Assembly: GCA_009602725.1 (NCBI GenBank)
Contig: WELB01000196.1
Span: 185,746 to 208,806, forward strand
From: Spirogloea muscicola
Lineage: Eukaryota; Streptophyta; Zygnematophyceae; Spirogloeales; Spirogloeaceae
Length of the DNA stretch: 23,061 bases
Reading direction: 5' to 3'
Both the position numbers and the translations under genes were made by a program. This document shows, one piece after another, positions 11,201 to 21,159 of the stretch; position 1 is the first letter of the stretch, and every line of letters starts with the position of its first letter. The notes under the pieces are model-generated. The model was given only the letters and a program-made list of their open reading frames with translations. It did no database searches and had not been told where the DNA came from.

Positions 11201-14200
11201 GAGAGTGAGCCTTGTCTCGCGTGTTCAAGCCCAGACAATACTTTCACTCGGATGAAGCTGGAAAGCCTAAAATCAGAGACTAAGTTCACAGACAACCGGA
11301 TCCTCGTCAAATTCAGTGGCAGTCATGCAGTGCGGGTATGACTTGGCTAACTTTAGCTTCACAGAAGCAGTGGCAGGTTGCTTGTCACTTGACATCTACT
11401 CCTCAATTCATAGGTGAAGTTGATCATGAGGTCAAGCTAAGTTTATCGAATTGATTGTGGTACATGAAACAACAATCCCCCTTCCATGCAGAGTTTGTCA
11501 ATGGAGATTCATGATGGGAGGAAGTCGAAGTCGATCAAAGTTCTCAATCTGTACTACAACAACAGGGCCGTGTCTGACCTCTCAGAGCTCAAGAACAACT
11601 GGAGCTTGTGGAAGAGAGCGCAGAGTTGCCAGTTGTCTCCAGAGCAGACGGAGTGCAAGTTTGACTTTGTAGTGCCAATTGTTGCCTGCAACTTCATGAT
11701 TGAGATTGACGGGCTTTATGTGAATCTACAGGTAAGCTGAGCTCGTTTGGTGGGGAATTGTAGCTAGTGGGCTCTTTGTACAGATGCTTGGTGGAGGTCA
11801 AAAGTTCAACCAAGCCTTCTTCACCTGGGCTAGATTGTGACGTGCATGAAGTTGATGTGTGAATGGGTGGTTTCCTACTAGCAAGGTCTCTTGAGGTTGA
11901 CTCCATCTGTACAGCTATCACGAGCTGTGTGATCAAGGTGTGACCCTCGGTTGAGGAACAAGACTCACTGCAAGATATATTCGTTTGGTATGTGGTGCTT
12001 GCAGGCTGCCTCTTTGGAGGTTCTCCAGTGCCCAAGGTGTAGTAGACATGTCACAGACAGGCACGGCATCTGCAGCCACTGCCATGAGAATGCACATCAG
12101 TGTCGCCAATGCAGGAACATAAACTATGAAAATCCTGACTCCTTCCTCTGCAATGAGTGCGGTTTCTCAAAATATGGCCGAATGGAATTTCACTTCCAGG
12201 CCAAGCCCAGGTACCCAACATTATATCTCCACTCGTCTCTGCAAAGTCTTGGCCTTACCTCTGCTGTCTATTCACAGATGGCATGATGCTTGAGCACGTC
12301 CCCAGAAACGTCCTGTGAACGGAAAATCAAAGGTCTGCCCTAATCAGTGGATCTGTGCCTCTTTGGTCAGCTTTTGCTTTGATGTGATGGAGAACGAGGA
12401 AGATGCAAGGACCTGCCTTGCAGCAATTGAGGCGGAGTCTGAAAATGCCCATCGCCGTTACCAGCAGCTCATGGCACTGAAGAAGCCCCTGAAGAAGCTC
12501 TTGATCAGCATATCTGAGCCGGACCCGTCAAGCAACAGTGCGAGCTCTTTCCTTGCTTCGGCAAGCATGCCTCAGAGTGCTACACTTAACTTTCTCAACA
12601 TTGGAGGCTACAGTGGAGGAGGTGGCAGAGGCATTGGCAGTAGCTCCATACCTGTGTCAAGCACAGTCACAAGCAGGAGCGATGCAGCATCATCGTCATC
12701 ATCCATTGCGGGAGTCCTGCCAGCTTCGTCGAGCTTCAGAATCAATCGCAGAATTGCAATTCTGGGTGTTCTTTATGCTGAGAAGTGCAAGGTAGCATCT
12801 TAGCTTGGTCTGAGTGACTAAATATCTCTAGCTTGGATTCATGAGAATTTTCTGCAGTTGTGATTTTACGTTTCGGTAAAGCAACTTGAAGCAACTTAAT
12901 CTACTGGAAAAAAAGGGCGCATACTGTAAACCTGAAGTGGAAGATATATTGATCATTTGTGACTTTTTCTTTACATACAGGCAGCGTCTGAGGCAGTCAG
13001 CAAAAGTGTTCAGCTCCTACTTGGCCTGAGACAAGCTCTTGTTCAGTATGTCAAACGCTCGTCAGAAGAATGTGCTGTGGAGGAGTCCACCTACCCTGTC
13101 ATCCATCAACGGGCTCGCAACCGCTGCTACGGATGTGCCATCACATTCTGTGGTCATTGCCTTCAGTGGCTGCAGGCAAGAGATCTCTCTGTTGCCTTGA
13201 TCCACAAAACTTAGATTGTATGACTACCAATTAATAATTGACTCCTCTCATAAAGTGTCGTCTATGATTTTTCCTGCATCAGTTGTGGACAAGGTAAGAG
13301 GTTCCCATGTAGCCTGTGCTGCTCCTGGTCCTCCCAATTGCAGCCTGATGCTCCAATAATCAGAGATCTGATAATTGAAGCATCAGCAAATACACAAACT
13401 TGTAGTGTGCCAGTGTAAGTTGTGGCAATCTCTATGGACAGCATCAAGTCCATCTTACACTGACCCTCAAGTGGACCTTGGCTTGACAGCTCTTGGCAGA
13501 AAGGGAGGGGTGCCGCAAACAATTGGCCCTTCCGGGGACGCTGATGGAGCTTCTTGAGAGTAGCGTGCATCAGGGGCCCAAAGCTTCCAGGAAACAAGCA
13601 CGATCTATCGTGTGCCTGCTCATCAAGGATAATCCAGCTGCTACAGCTACTTTGGATGCTTACGTGAGGGAGAAGGTAAGCAGTGCTACACTGCACGCTC
13701 CTCTATCTGAGGTCTCTTGATTCTCTGAAGAAGAGCCCTCCTGGTTTTCATGCTTCTTCGAATGTGAAATACGTGGCCCGATGAGCAGCAACAGAGATTC
13801 CATTTTGATGACTATCATTTTCATAACAAGCACAGCATTTGTATATTGATGTATTGCTTGTCGACACTTCAGATATATTTGGTCTCCTGCTGCATCTCTT
13901 ATGCTCAACACAACATGTGGGTACCTTACTGTCATGCAGGTACTGCACTGTATGGAGCACCATCGATCACTTGACGTTGCTGCGTGTATCAAAGAGGACC
14001 TTATCCTGCTGGCAGAAGCATGCTCGCTGGTAGATAACTGCTGGGACTTGCGCCTCAAGGAAGCATTTGCGCTACTGTTGAAGTCAATTGAGGTTGGGGC
14101 GCAACACCCAGTCATCTCTGAGCACATCATCTTGCCTTGTCTGAGGATCATCGTGCAGGTGAGTGCTCTCTTGCCCCAGTCTGTTCCCATGTAGCACGTG

Positions 14201-17200
14201 CTGCTATTCCACTGTACATAATGTGCCTCCCACGTACTTACTTCTTTGTTCTCAACCCTCCATTGTTGCTGTACTAACTGCATAATCACTGAAATTACAT
14301 GGTAGTTGAATATTCGTTCTTATCATGTATCAACATCCAGGCTTGTACCCTTCCCACCAAGCCGGAGGACATCAAGGGCAACATAGTGTCTGTACTGAAT
14401 GATCAAGATCCAGCACCTACTGTGGACAAAAGTAGCGCAAGGACCTCCATTGCAGACAGCAAGGTGGGGATGAAGCACAGCAAGACCACGAAGGGGCCAC
14501 CATCAGGCTCGGCTTCTGTGCCTCTGATCACACATACGGAGTGGATGGAGGGCCTGGCCTACAGCGACTTCAAACGCCGGAGAGGCATTACAGTCAAGCC
14601 GGATTCCACGGCTAGACATGTGCAATCTGCTAAGCTCCGCAGGCAGAGTCTCGCGCTGAAGTATGTGTTGAGATGGCAGCGTGAGGTTGTCAAGAGGAGG
14701 GGCGCGGCTGGGAAAGGGGCTGCTGCAACTTTGGAGGCCGTGACGGAAGCCCAGTGGCTGCAAGAGCTGGCGTTCAGTCCTTGCTCGCAACTTATTCGTA
14801 CAGAGGCATGCAGCCTTGTTGAGCTGCTGTGCGTCTGCGACCCAACTCGATTGTGCCATTTCCTGTCTCTTCTCATGTCCCTTCTACCAGCGGCGCTAGA
14901 TGCAGGTATGCGTCGTCATGTGCACCGTTTCGCTTCACCCAGGCCTTGCCTTCTACCATGATATTGTCACTGCTTCATTATAGAGATAATTACAGGCGGA
15001 AGTAGAAGCCACCAATATGTGCAGTTATTGTTGCCAACATAGAAAGCTAGATTCTCTGCTACTCACTTACCTCCTTGTATGCAATATCCACTATGACTTG
15101 TCTCATCTCAAAGCTGCACGCGTCCACCCCCACGAATAACCTTTTTGTTCCCCAATCCGTCTATGCTCTCTGATGCTCACTGCTACCTGCACTGCTCTGA
15201 CAGTGGCGACTGTCACCCAGGTGAATGCTCAGCAGAGTTCTTTGACATGCTCGATCGCATAACTGTCTCTGAAGACGCAAGATTATTCCTGGTAGCAAGA
15301 GGATGCTTGAAACAGGTATGCCAGCTCATCAGCAAGGAAGTGGACAGAATAGTGGCACAAGAGCAGCTTATAAGCACAAGTATATCAGAGGGCTTTGTGC
15401 TGCACAAGCTGGCTCTTCTCATGACCAAGTTCATCAGGCTTTCAACTGTGCGAGACAGGTATATGCTCAGCCTGTGTTGCTTTTGGATGATGTGAGGACG
15501 TCATATGTAGATCTGACAGATGTTGCACAAGTGCCCAGTACTGCATCTTCACATACTTGTGTAGCTTGGATTTCAGTTTCTCTAGCTTGGATTTCAGTTT
15601 CTCTTCGGAGGTCCAGATTAAGAAGCTGAGCTGCTGAGTGGTATTTTAGTGCTGGTTTAATCAAGAGCAGCATCAGGTCCAGAGCATGCTTGTAGGCAAT
15701 GCTTTAGAAAAAAAATTGGCACCACCAGCCCCTTCATATCAATGGGATGCAAGCTTACATATACAAAATGGCAATTTACAAAAGTTTGTACAGATCACTC
15801 AGCAAAGGCACATCTCTTGTGGCTGGACTGCAGATTGCTTGAGCAGAGGCTGCTGCCGCCAATCTTGGAGGCACTTCTTTCATTGAAGGGCCTGGTGGTG
15901 CAGAAGACCAAGCTTACCAGTGACTGCATGCGGTTGCTCCAAGAGCTGCTGAACAAGCTCCTGGAGCAGAGCCCCAAGTCCAAGGCAGACTTCATCCGCG
16001 CATGCATCTTGGACTTGCAGCAGCATTCCCACCGCACGTCCCTGGTACTGGTATACACAACTGATTGTGCAGTCACTTTAGGGAACTCATCCTAGTTTTG
16101 TAGTCATTGTCTTGATCCACTCCTGCTCTCATGACATGCAAGAAGGTCATTACCCTGTTCAGCTCATATCATATTGCATCGTCTGTTGTGTCATGGAGGA
16201 GTGAGCGTCAATGATATGAGGTGGCATGTGTTTCTGTACACCTGATCTTGTTCATCATGAGGTTCTTGTGCAGTACGTCTTGGAGCAGCTGGTGAGCTTG
16301 ATGTGCCCTACAAAGCCAGAGCCGGTGCACAAGTTGATCCTCAGCAAAGCACATACCCAGGAGGAGTTCATTAGGGGCTCCATGACAAACAACCCTTACT
16401 CCTCCGCACAGGTTAGGCAATAAATCATACCCATATTATCTGGTTGAGGCTTAGTTTGACGACACACTTGATGTTGATCTTCTGCCTGGACTTTGTGCCG
16501 CTTGTGTCCTTTGTGGAGCTCAATCAGGCAACAAGACATTGTATTAAGGTCATTGTTACTGCTTACAGGTTGGCCCGCTCATGAGAGATGTGAAGAACAA
16601 GATCTGCCAGCAGCTCGAGCTTCTAGGGCTTCTTGATGATGACTTTGGCATGGAGTTGCTCGTTGCTGGTAACATCATCGCTTTGGACCTCCCAATCTCC
16701 CGGGTTTACGAGCAAGTTTGGAAGAAAGCCCAAAGAGTGGCCCCTGGGGCAGACATTCCACTCATGACCATCACGTACAGACTTCAGGTATGCTATGCAT
16801 TTTTCAGGTCCGGTAACAATCTGTTTGACACCAACAACACATTCACACAGAAGCTTCGTATAGCTGGCTCAGTTACTTGTGTGTCACTGGCCAGGGTTTG
16901 GATGGTGAGGCCACTGAGCCCATGATAAAAGAGCTTGATGATGAAACCGAGGAGGCGGTGGACCCAGAGCTTGAGTTTGCGGTGGCTGGGGTGATGGCTG
17001 ATTGCGGAGGCCTTGCTGTCCTCCTCGACTTGATCCAGGTCATTATATGCTCTGCTCTGCCAGGTCCAATGCTTGTCATATCAATGTGATCTGATTGCTT
17101 GGACAACCACTGACTTAGTTGGGACTGGACTTGACCATGCTTACAAGTGTTTGGCTGCAAGTTGGAAAATGGCAAATAGTCGCAGGTTATGCTTTAGGCC

Positions 17201-20200
17201 TGACCATCTCTTTTCACAGCAGCATGCTTGCGAAGCTCTTCCTGGGCCGGTCATGGGGCTTGAGCAAAGACGGGTTTTGTATGACACCTTTCACCGCTCA
17301 ATGCCAGGCATTGCGAATGGATGTGAAGGGCGAGGAGGTAGGCGGCAGAGGAAGGCAGAACGAAGGAGAGACTCTCCTACTGGACCTGCTACGCCACTGC
17401 TGCAAGCTGCGCAAGAACAGGCATGCGCTCCTTTGCATGGGAGCGCTGCAGCACCTGCTGTTGAAAGCAAGGGCCGCCTTTCTGTCAGACTCGGTGCAGG
17501 CCGACGTGGCTGCTGAGAAGCTCCTCGTCATCGTTGAGAGCCTGGTAACAGAGGCGAATGAGAGCGATGTACCAATGGGTGCGGCGCTTCTGACTGTCAG
17601 TGGAGAGAGTGCGAGGAGCAGCCTCGAGGCAGAGGCCGTGTCAATGTTCCTGGACAAGCTGTCCCGTCCTCCTCCACCTTTCACCAGCTCTGTGGTTAGC
17701 AGCGGCGCAACACAGCAGGGCGGCGGTGGCAAAAGAAACGACCGGGGCAACGCGGAGGCGGTGGCCCGCCTGCTCCCCTACCTCACCTTTGGCGAGCAGC
17801 ACGCCATGGAGGTTCTTGTGGACCATTTTGTGCCGCTAGTGGAGGACTGGAGGGCGTTTGACACCCTCCAAGACCGGCAACAAACAGAAACCAAGGATGA
17901 GGGCCTCAAGAGCAAGGCGGCAGATCACGTGAGGGGCTTGGAGAATTTTGTGAGGGTGGTTAGAGCCATCAAGGTCAACTCCCACGGGCAGAGCCTGCGC
18001 AATCTCATTCTCCAGCGAGGCATCGTCAAGGGTATGTACCTGATTCCAAGGTCCTTGTCTACCTGTGGCGTGTCATTGCCGGCAGCCTTTGGCAGTTGAG
18101 CCCAAGTTTCCTCACTGATCAAGCTCTTTCATCCGGGTTAGAGATTGAGAGGGTGGTCTGGGTTTAGCTTCAGGCTTGAAATCTTAGAAATGAGCAGAGC
18201 TGGTCATACGGGAAGGAAGAATGACGCTCACATACATGATCACTATTGCAGGGGCAGTTAGGCATCTGCAAGAGATTTTCCCAGACACGCCTTCAAGGTT
18301 TGGGACCAAAGGCCTTCCTGGCTGGCAGGAGGGGCTAAGAACGCCGTCCATCCCCATAATACTTGGGCTGCTCGAGGGCCTCGCCAAGTGCCACCAGCCA
18401 ACTCAGCGACTACTGCAGGTCGAGGGCGTCCTTCCCCTGCTGCATGCCCTTGAGGGGATGTCAGGAGAGACCGGCGTTGGCGAGAAGGCGGAGATGCTGC
18501 TGGACACTGTCTCTGGCCAGGGGACAGAGGGAGAGGAAGGCTTCCTGACGGACGAGGTGTTGCAACTGCGGTCGGCCACGCGGGAGGAGATGAAGAAGCG
18601 GGCGTTGCAGAAGAGGGAGGAGCTTCTCCAGGCAACTATCCTCCCCTGCCTACATGTCATCAATGTCTCTTGTACCTGATTTCACCTTAGTCTGTTGATC
18701 AGCACTAAGTGCAATGATGCAAATGTGAGCAGTACGTGAATCTGATTTCTGAAATGCTTAGAAATATCCTGTGAGCGCTCTACCCCCCTGCCAAGATTGG
18801 GGTCCTTAACAACAACCCCGATCCGTCTTATCTATGCAGGGTATGGGCATGCGGCGAATCACACAGAAGGACGGCGAGGAGAGAATTGTGCTGGCAGAGC
18901 CAGCGCTAGTTGAGGGCGTCGACCTAGCTGAGGTGGAGGAGGAGGGGGGTTTCATAAAGGGTGAATGGAGCATGTCATTGTCGTGCATGGTATGCCGGGA
19001 AGGCTACCGCCTGCGGCCGACGGACATGCTTGGCGCTTACTGCTTCAGCAAGCGCGTCAACATCATCGCCACAGCCGGCAGGACCGACTGGGCCTACTCG
19101 ACTGTCAGCCACTTTAATGTCATACATTTCCAGTGCCACACGGAGGCCAAGCGGGCTGACTCTGCTCTGAAGGTAAAGAGATACCTTCTTGGTTGGGCCA
19201 ATGTCTGTGAGAGCCAAACGTAACATATGCCAAATAAAATCGCCTGATAAGAAGAAGGGCCTGAGCTGCTTCGTCCACAGCCTGGCATAAGAGGCATAGT
19301 GCTTGTTGTCTGTAATCGGCCGTTACAGCACTGCTTGGCCTTCATCTCTACACCTCAAAATTCGTTCAACACTTTAAGCTCTGATTCCGGCCTGTTTGCC
19401 ATTGCATATGCACAGGCTCCCAAGAAGGAGTGGGAGGGAGCAACTTTACGGAATAGCGAGACGCTGTGCAACTCGCTCTTTCCCCTAAGGGCCCACACGG
19501 TGGCCATGGGCCAGTATGCCCGCTGCGTGGACTCGTTCTGGGAGAGCATGGCTGCCGTTGCGCGAGCGGACGGGAGCCGTCTGCGGCTGCTCCTCCATGA
19601 CATTGCCCTGGTACTGAGTGTTGACATTGGGTGGTCGCGGTCTGGGCTTGACTATGTGCCAGGGTCATTGCCCTGCCCCAATAATGTCTGCCTGCCTTTG
19701 GACTTCAGATGTGTGGTCTGCAATATATAAATTAGCTATCCTTGAACAATTACTGAATACAGCATGATGTCCTGTCCGCAGATGCTGGACAGGTTTGCGA
19801 CAGGAGCATCATTCAGCACGGACAGCAAGGGGGGTGGAAAGGAGAGCAATGCAAGACTGCTGCCCTTTATGCTCCAGATGGCCGTCTACTTGCTGGACCA
19901 GGCGGGCTTGGCACAGAAGAAGATGTACGCTCAAATGCTGGGCGCTTGCGCCGCGGCGTTAAGGCCGCCATCCATAGTGCAAAGGAGCTCGTCCTTCGAA
20001 GTGCAGAGGAGGACGGGCGTTGCCGAGGATCTGTCAGGCAGCCCCAGCCGAGGCTCCGCATTCATGGCGGCTGCAGCCCGCTCACCGCCCAAGCCGTCTT
20101 CCTTGGCGTCGCTGCTGTCGTCTTCAGGTGCTGCAGCAGCTGCCACCGGCCTGCTGGGGCCCTCAGGGCACGCAGACGAAGGCCTCCAGTTCCTACTCGC

Positions 20201-20732
20201 CATCTCGACGCTGCTGTGGTCGCTGGAGGAGTGGGATGGCAACAAGAAGGCACTCCTGCAGCGTGCCATCCGTGAGGCTCACCACAAGCGGCCGTTGCCC
20301 TCGTCCACAGCACTGTCTGTGTCGTCTAAGGCAACATCTGAGCCCTTGGAGCGCGACAATGTCGAAGGCACAGGGGCATCGCAGAAGCTGCTGCAGCTTG
20401 TGCGTGCACCACTGATCTTTTCGGGCCTGGTCAACCAACTCCACCTGTTTCTGAAGACGGAGCAGGGGAGGGCGGAGGATGGGAGAGGTGGCGGCGGTGG
20501 TGGGTCGCGTTCGCACCAAGCGTGGCAGGACAGCATGAGGGAGCGGCTGAGCGACGTGGCGGCTATGTCTAGATTCTCAGCCCGGCTGCTGGCATGGCTG
20601 GAGGAGATGCAGGATAGCTGCGACCTCCAGGAGGCTTTTGATGTGATGGGCTACCTCAAGGATGTGCTGGCGGATGGTTGCCCATCATGCGAGCACTTTG
20701 TGCGACAGGCCATGGGCACGGATGCCATTTGA
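964..20732 (+). CDS. BIG: BIG/UBR4-type giant E3 ubiquitin ligase, 33-exon model (5' end uncertain)
   Basis: BIG (plant UBR4; also known as a calossin/pushover relative) recognises N-degrons and ubiquitinates proteins; plant mutants are affected in auxin transport. Exons: 964-2209, 2352-2950, 3159-3443, 3634-4002, 4106-4246, 4426-4572, 4721-5017, 5168-5585, 5748-6040, 6217-6397, 6586-6829, 6954-9273, 9488-9697, 9898-10290, 10575-10794, 11079-11335, 11492-11731, 12005-12210, 12371-12791, 12981-13175, 13490-13675, 13940-14158, 14341-14905, 15221-15458, 15834-16044, 16274-16411, 16569-16787, 16895-17038, 17308-18031, 18252-18631, 18840-19172, 19416-19610, 19782-20732. Each junction was set by GT-AG (twice GC-AG), phase and fit to the family. 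The sum divides by three with no internal stop: 4,394 aa, against about 5,100 for land-plant BIG. Introns are phase 0 in 23 cases, phase 1 in 6 and phase 2 in 3. The start at 964 has good context (a GCG codon follows) but an internal first exon is equally possible. Identity is near certain; exons 1, 8 and 25 have the least certain edges. Confidence 0.93.
1940..2009 (+). repeat. (GAG/GGA)n purine repeat encoding polyglutamate
   Basis: A nearly uninterrupted run of GAG triplets inside exon 1, read as Glu with occasional Gly and ending in Asp-Asp. It lies just upstream of the UBR box. Land-plant BIG also has an acidic stretch here, so the acidity is probably real protein and the length a slippage product. 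Confidence 0.9.
2089..2443 (+). other. BIG: UBR box (N-degron-binding zinc finger), split by intron 1
   Basis: This domain binds destabilising N-termini. The first half, read from 2089, contains [20 protein letters not shown] and then the CDLT and CCTVC cysteines and CHRG. Intron 1 (2210-2351, phase 1) splits a glycine codon. The second half, from 2352, gives [19 protein letters not shown] and a final CSC pair. All the Cys/His ligands expected of the family are present. Residues of about 377-446. Confidence 0.96.
3159..5017 (+). other. BIG: BIG exons 3-7: propeller-like region
   Basis: Residues 616-1028. Exon 2 ends at LAVGEGDK and exon 3 resumes with [11 protein letters not shown], continuing the conserved strand. 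The region is rich in short beta-strands ([45 protein letters not shown]) in a WD-like pattern, which fits the propeller seen in UBR4/BIG proteins. Exon 5 (4106-4246) contains no ATG, so it is easily missed; it reads [13 protein letters not shown] and continues to VIAA. All introns here are phase 0. The fold is inferred from strand pattern. Confidence 0.85.
5168..6829 (+). other. BIG: BIG exons 8-11: beta-sandwich-like domain and helical repeats
   Basis: Residues 1029-1406. Exon 8 has [11 protein letters not shown], a WYDIPF motif and [13 protein letters not shown], typical of the ligand-binding beta-sandwich conserved in BIG. Its 3' end is uncertain: the GTAGCT donor at 5586 (phase 1) joins to the acceptor at 5747 and gives [15 protein letters not shown], which fits the family better than the GTGTGA donor at 5600. 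Exons 9-11 are helical ([33 protein letters not shown]). Intron 10 has a weak donor (GTTCAG) and intron 11 is phase 2. Confidence 0.8.
7099..7245 (+). other. BIG: ZZ-type zinc finger
   Basis: Residues of about 1456-1504. Ligand pattern C-D-G-C then [18 protein letters not shown] and a closing H-x5-H (HQADH, preceded by RF). This is a complete ZZ domain, placed between the helical region and the scaffold as in plant BIG. ZZ fingers bind peptide N-termini in several families, so a second degron-reading role is possible but inferred. Confidence 0.95.
7492..7668 (+). other. BIG: Acidic Glu/Asp tract in exon 12
   Basis: Almost every codon from 7504 to 7650 is GAG, GAA, GAT or GAC, followed by a more ordered [20 protein letters not shown]. 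The mixed codon use and Glu/Asp alternation, unlike the clean GAG run in exon 1, suggest an older, selected acidic segment. It lies 80 residues after the ZZ finger. Confidence 0.88.
7870..7929 (+). other. BIG: UIM-like ubiquitin-interacting motif
   Basis: The peptide [18 protein letters not shown] carries the UIM core L-x2-A-x3-S-L, preceded by acidic residues; the Ala codon is at 7900 and the Ser codon at 7912. UIMs are single helices that bind ubiquitin. The acidic position after the Ser is Gln here, so the match is good but not perfect. Binding is inferred. Confidence 0.55.
9488..11335 (+). other. BIG: BIG exons 13-16: scaffold leading to the conserved [13 protein letters not shown] block
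   Basis: Residues 2181-2540. Exon 13 starts [15 protein letters not shown] and ends EESVLQ. Exon 14 has a Lys/Glu-rich insert. Exon 15 starts [16 protein letters not shown]. Exon 16 holds one of the best conserved stretches of the family ([17 protein letters not shown], then [16 protein letters not shown]), the start of a beta-rich module. Intron 14 uses a weak GTTCAT donor and intron 15 is phase 1. Confidence 0.9.
10782..11034 (+). repeat. Tandem duplication of about 125 bp covering the exon 15 end and intron 15
   Basis: Two diverged direct copies, 10782-10906 and 10907-11034. Shared blocks include AGCTGCCTA, GAGTTGCTCTCATGGTATCT, TGTGTTGTAAGACCAA and GTGGGACATCTG. Copy 1 starts in the last codons of exon 15 and includes the used donor (AATG\|GTGCGT). 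Copy 2 lies wholly in the intron and carries a decayed donor (GATG\|GTGCTT). Confidence 0.9.
11492..12791 (+). other. BIG: BIG exons 17-19: beta module and multi-cysteine zinc cluster
   Basis: Residues 2541-2829. Exon 17 continues the beta module ([20 protein letters not shown], then WSLWKRA). Exon 18 encodes paired knuckles CPRC, CSHC, CRQC and CNEC, plus a His-rich spacer, a zinc-binding region unique to UBR4/BIG. Intron 18 is phase 2 with a poor donor (AG\|GTACCC) and joins to give [14 protein letters not shown], which fits the family exactly. Exon 19 adds [13 protein letters not shown], a Ser/Gly-rich variable loop, and [16 protein letters not shown]. Confidence 0.92.
12981..15458 (+). 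other. BIG: BIG exons 20-24: helical scaffold
   Basis: Residues 2830-3296. Exon 20 (12981-13175) has no ATG and reads [20 protein letters not shown], ending in CGHCLQWLQ. Exon 21 resumes [12 protein letters not shown] and contains SSVHQGPK. Exon 22 has [12 protein letters not shown] and [15 protein letters not shown]. Exon 23 carries a variable linker then [13 protein letters not shown]. Exon 24 has [10 protein letters not shown] and [12 protein letters not shown]. Intron 23 is phase 1, intron 24 phase 2. Confidence 0.9.
13176..13489 (+). other. GC-AG intron (intron 20)
   Basis: The donor is CAG\|GCAAGA, a strong GC-type donor, and the acceptor is TTGACAG at 13489. The join gives LQ\|[12 protein letters not shown], the spacing expected from family members. 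No GT donor nearby keeps that join. Confidence 0.8.
15562..15603 (+). repeat. 21-bp exact tandem duplication in intron 24
   Basis: Two adjacent identical copies of TAGCTTGGATTTCAGTTTCT plus C, within the longest intron (15459-15833). Each copy holds a TTTCAG, so it adds acceptor-like sites upstream of the acceptor used at 15833. Confidence 0.92.
15834..17038 (+). other. BIG: BIG exons 25-28: most conserved scaffold core
   Basis: Residues 3297-3534. Landmarks: [111 protein letters not shown] and [16 protein letters not shown]. The exon 25 end is ambiguous between two donors six bases apart (16045 GTACTG and 16051 GTATAC); the first gives the spacing seen in land plants. Intron 28 has a weak donor (GTCATT). 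Confidence 0.92.
17308..18631 (+). other. BIG: BIG exons 29-30: armadillo-like repeats before the ligase module
   Basis: Residues 3535-3902. Exon 29 shows [56 protein letters not shown] and ALENFVRV-type sequence (here [13 protein letters not shown]). Exon 30 has [35 protein letters not shown] and [12 protein letters not shown]. Joined in phase 1 across intron 29. These helices carry the C-terminal zinc module in UBR4. Confidence 0.92.
18632..18839 (+). other. GC-AG intron (intron 30)
   Basis: The donor is CAG\|GCAACT and the acceptor CTATGCAG at 18839. The join gives REELLQ\|GMGMRRI, the conserved order in BIG. The only nearby GT (TTGTACCT) would add about a dozen unconserved residues. Confidence 0.75.
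18840..19610 (+). other. BIG: Hemi-RING ubiquitin ligase module (exons 31-32)
   Basis: Residues 3903-4078. The catalytic zinc finger of UBR4 starts at 18984 with [17 protein letters not shown] and closes with [17 protein letters not shown]. Exon 32 follows with [20 protein letters not shown] and [15 protein letters not shown]. This module recruits the E2 and transfers ubiquitin. All metal ligands seen in plant BIG are kept, so the ligase is probably active. A Glu-rich loop and a short extra GEWSMSL stretch precede it. Confidence 0.95.
19782..20732 (+). other. BIG: BIG exon 33: C-terminal domain and stop
   Basis: Residues 4079-4394. Begins [20 protein letters not shown], contains [20 protein letters not shown], then a Ser/Ala-rich loop, [16 protein letters not shown], a Gly-rich loop at about 20485, and the final helices [17 protein letters not shown] and [20 protein letters not shown]. 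The protein stops at TGA 20730-20732, at the position typical of the family, so the 3' end is complete. Confidence 0.95.
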
Positions 20733-21039
20733 TAGAATATTTGTACATACACACCAACTCCATTCTTTTCAGGAGCCGATGGTTTGTCGGCACCCCTGCA
20801 TTACTTGTTCTATGAGCACTAATAGTTTCCCGTTATGCTTAAGTTGGAATCGACTGATTCAGAATCACTGAGCTTGTTGGCTCTTGGAATACTTGTGTGT
20901 TGTGCGAGCGGAGGAACTTGCAACAAGGAAGCATACTGTGCATGATGTCAGTGCCTCGACAGGTAATACCTGGAGAATAGGCAAGAAAAGGTGCAGCCAG
21001 GCAGGTGGTGAATTAGTCAATCTATCGAAGATGGTGCAT
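20733..21039 (+). other. BIG 3' flank
   Basis: A likely 3' UTR and spacer. A TTGTAC element lies 8 bp after the stop and may serve as an upstream polyadenylation element; no AATAAA is present. I see no gene in it. Confidence 0.5.
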
Positions 21040-21108
21040 TGGCAAGAGGTGGCTGAGAGCTTTCCAGCTGCAAGTTACTCCGACTTGCGGCTGCTGACTC
21101 GGGGTTAC
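21040..21108 (+). pseudogene. C-terminal remnant of the nuclease family (copy 0)
   Basis: Reads SFPAASYSDLRLLTRGYQ, against SFPAASLSDLRLLTRHY plus stop at the end of copy 1 (15 of 17 identical). Nothing upstream resembles the family and no stop codon follows the tyrosine at the equivalent place. It is a relic of about 23 codons. Confidence 0.8.
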
Positions 21109-21159
21109 CAAGTTCCCATCCGCTGTGGTCTCTTGCATAGCTGTGTGCTTTTGGCGCCT

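Noticed and set aside
18632-18678. Extension of exon 30 into the following open codons
   Set aside because: It would add residues not found in the family and end at a stop; the GC-AG join restores the conserved order.
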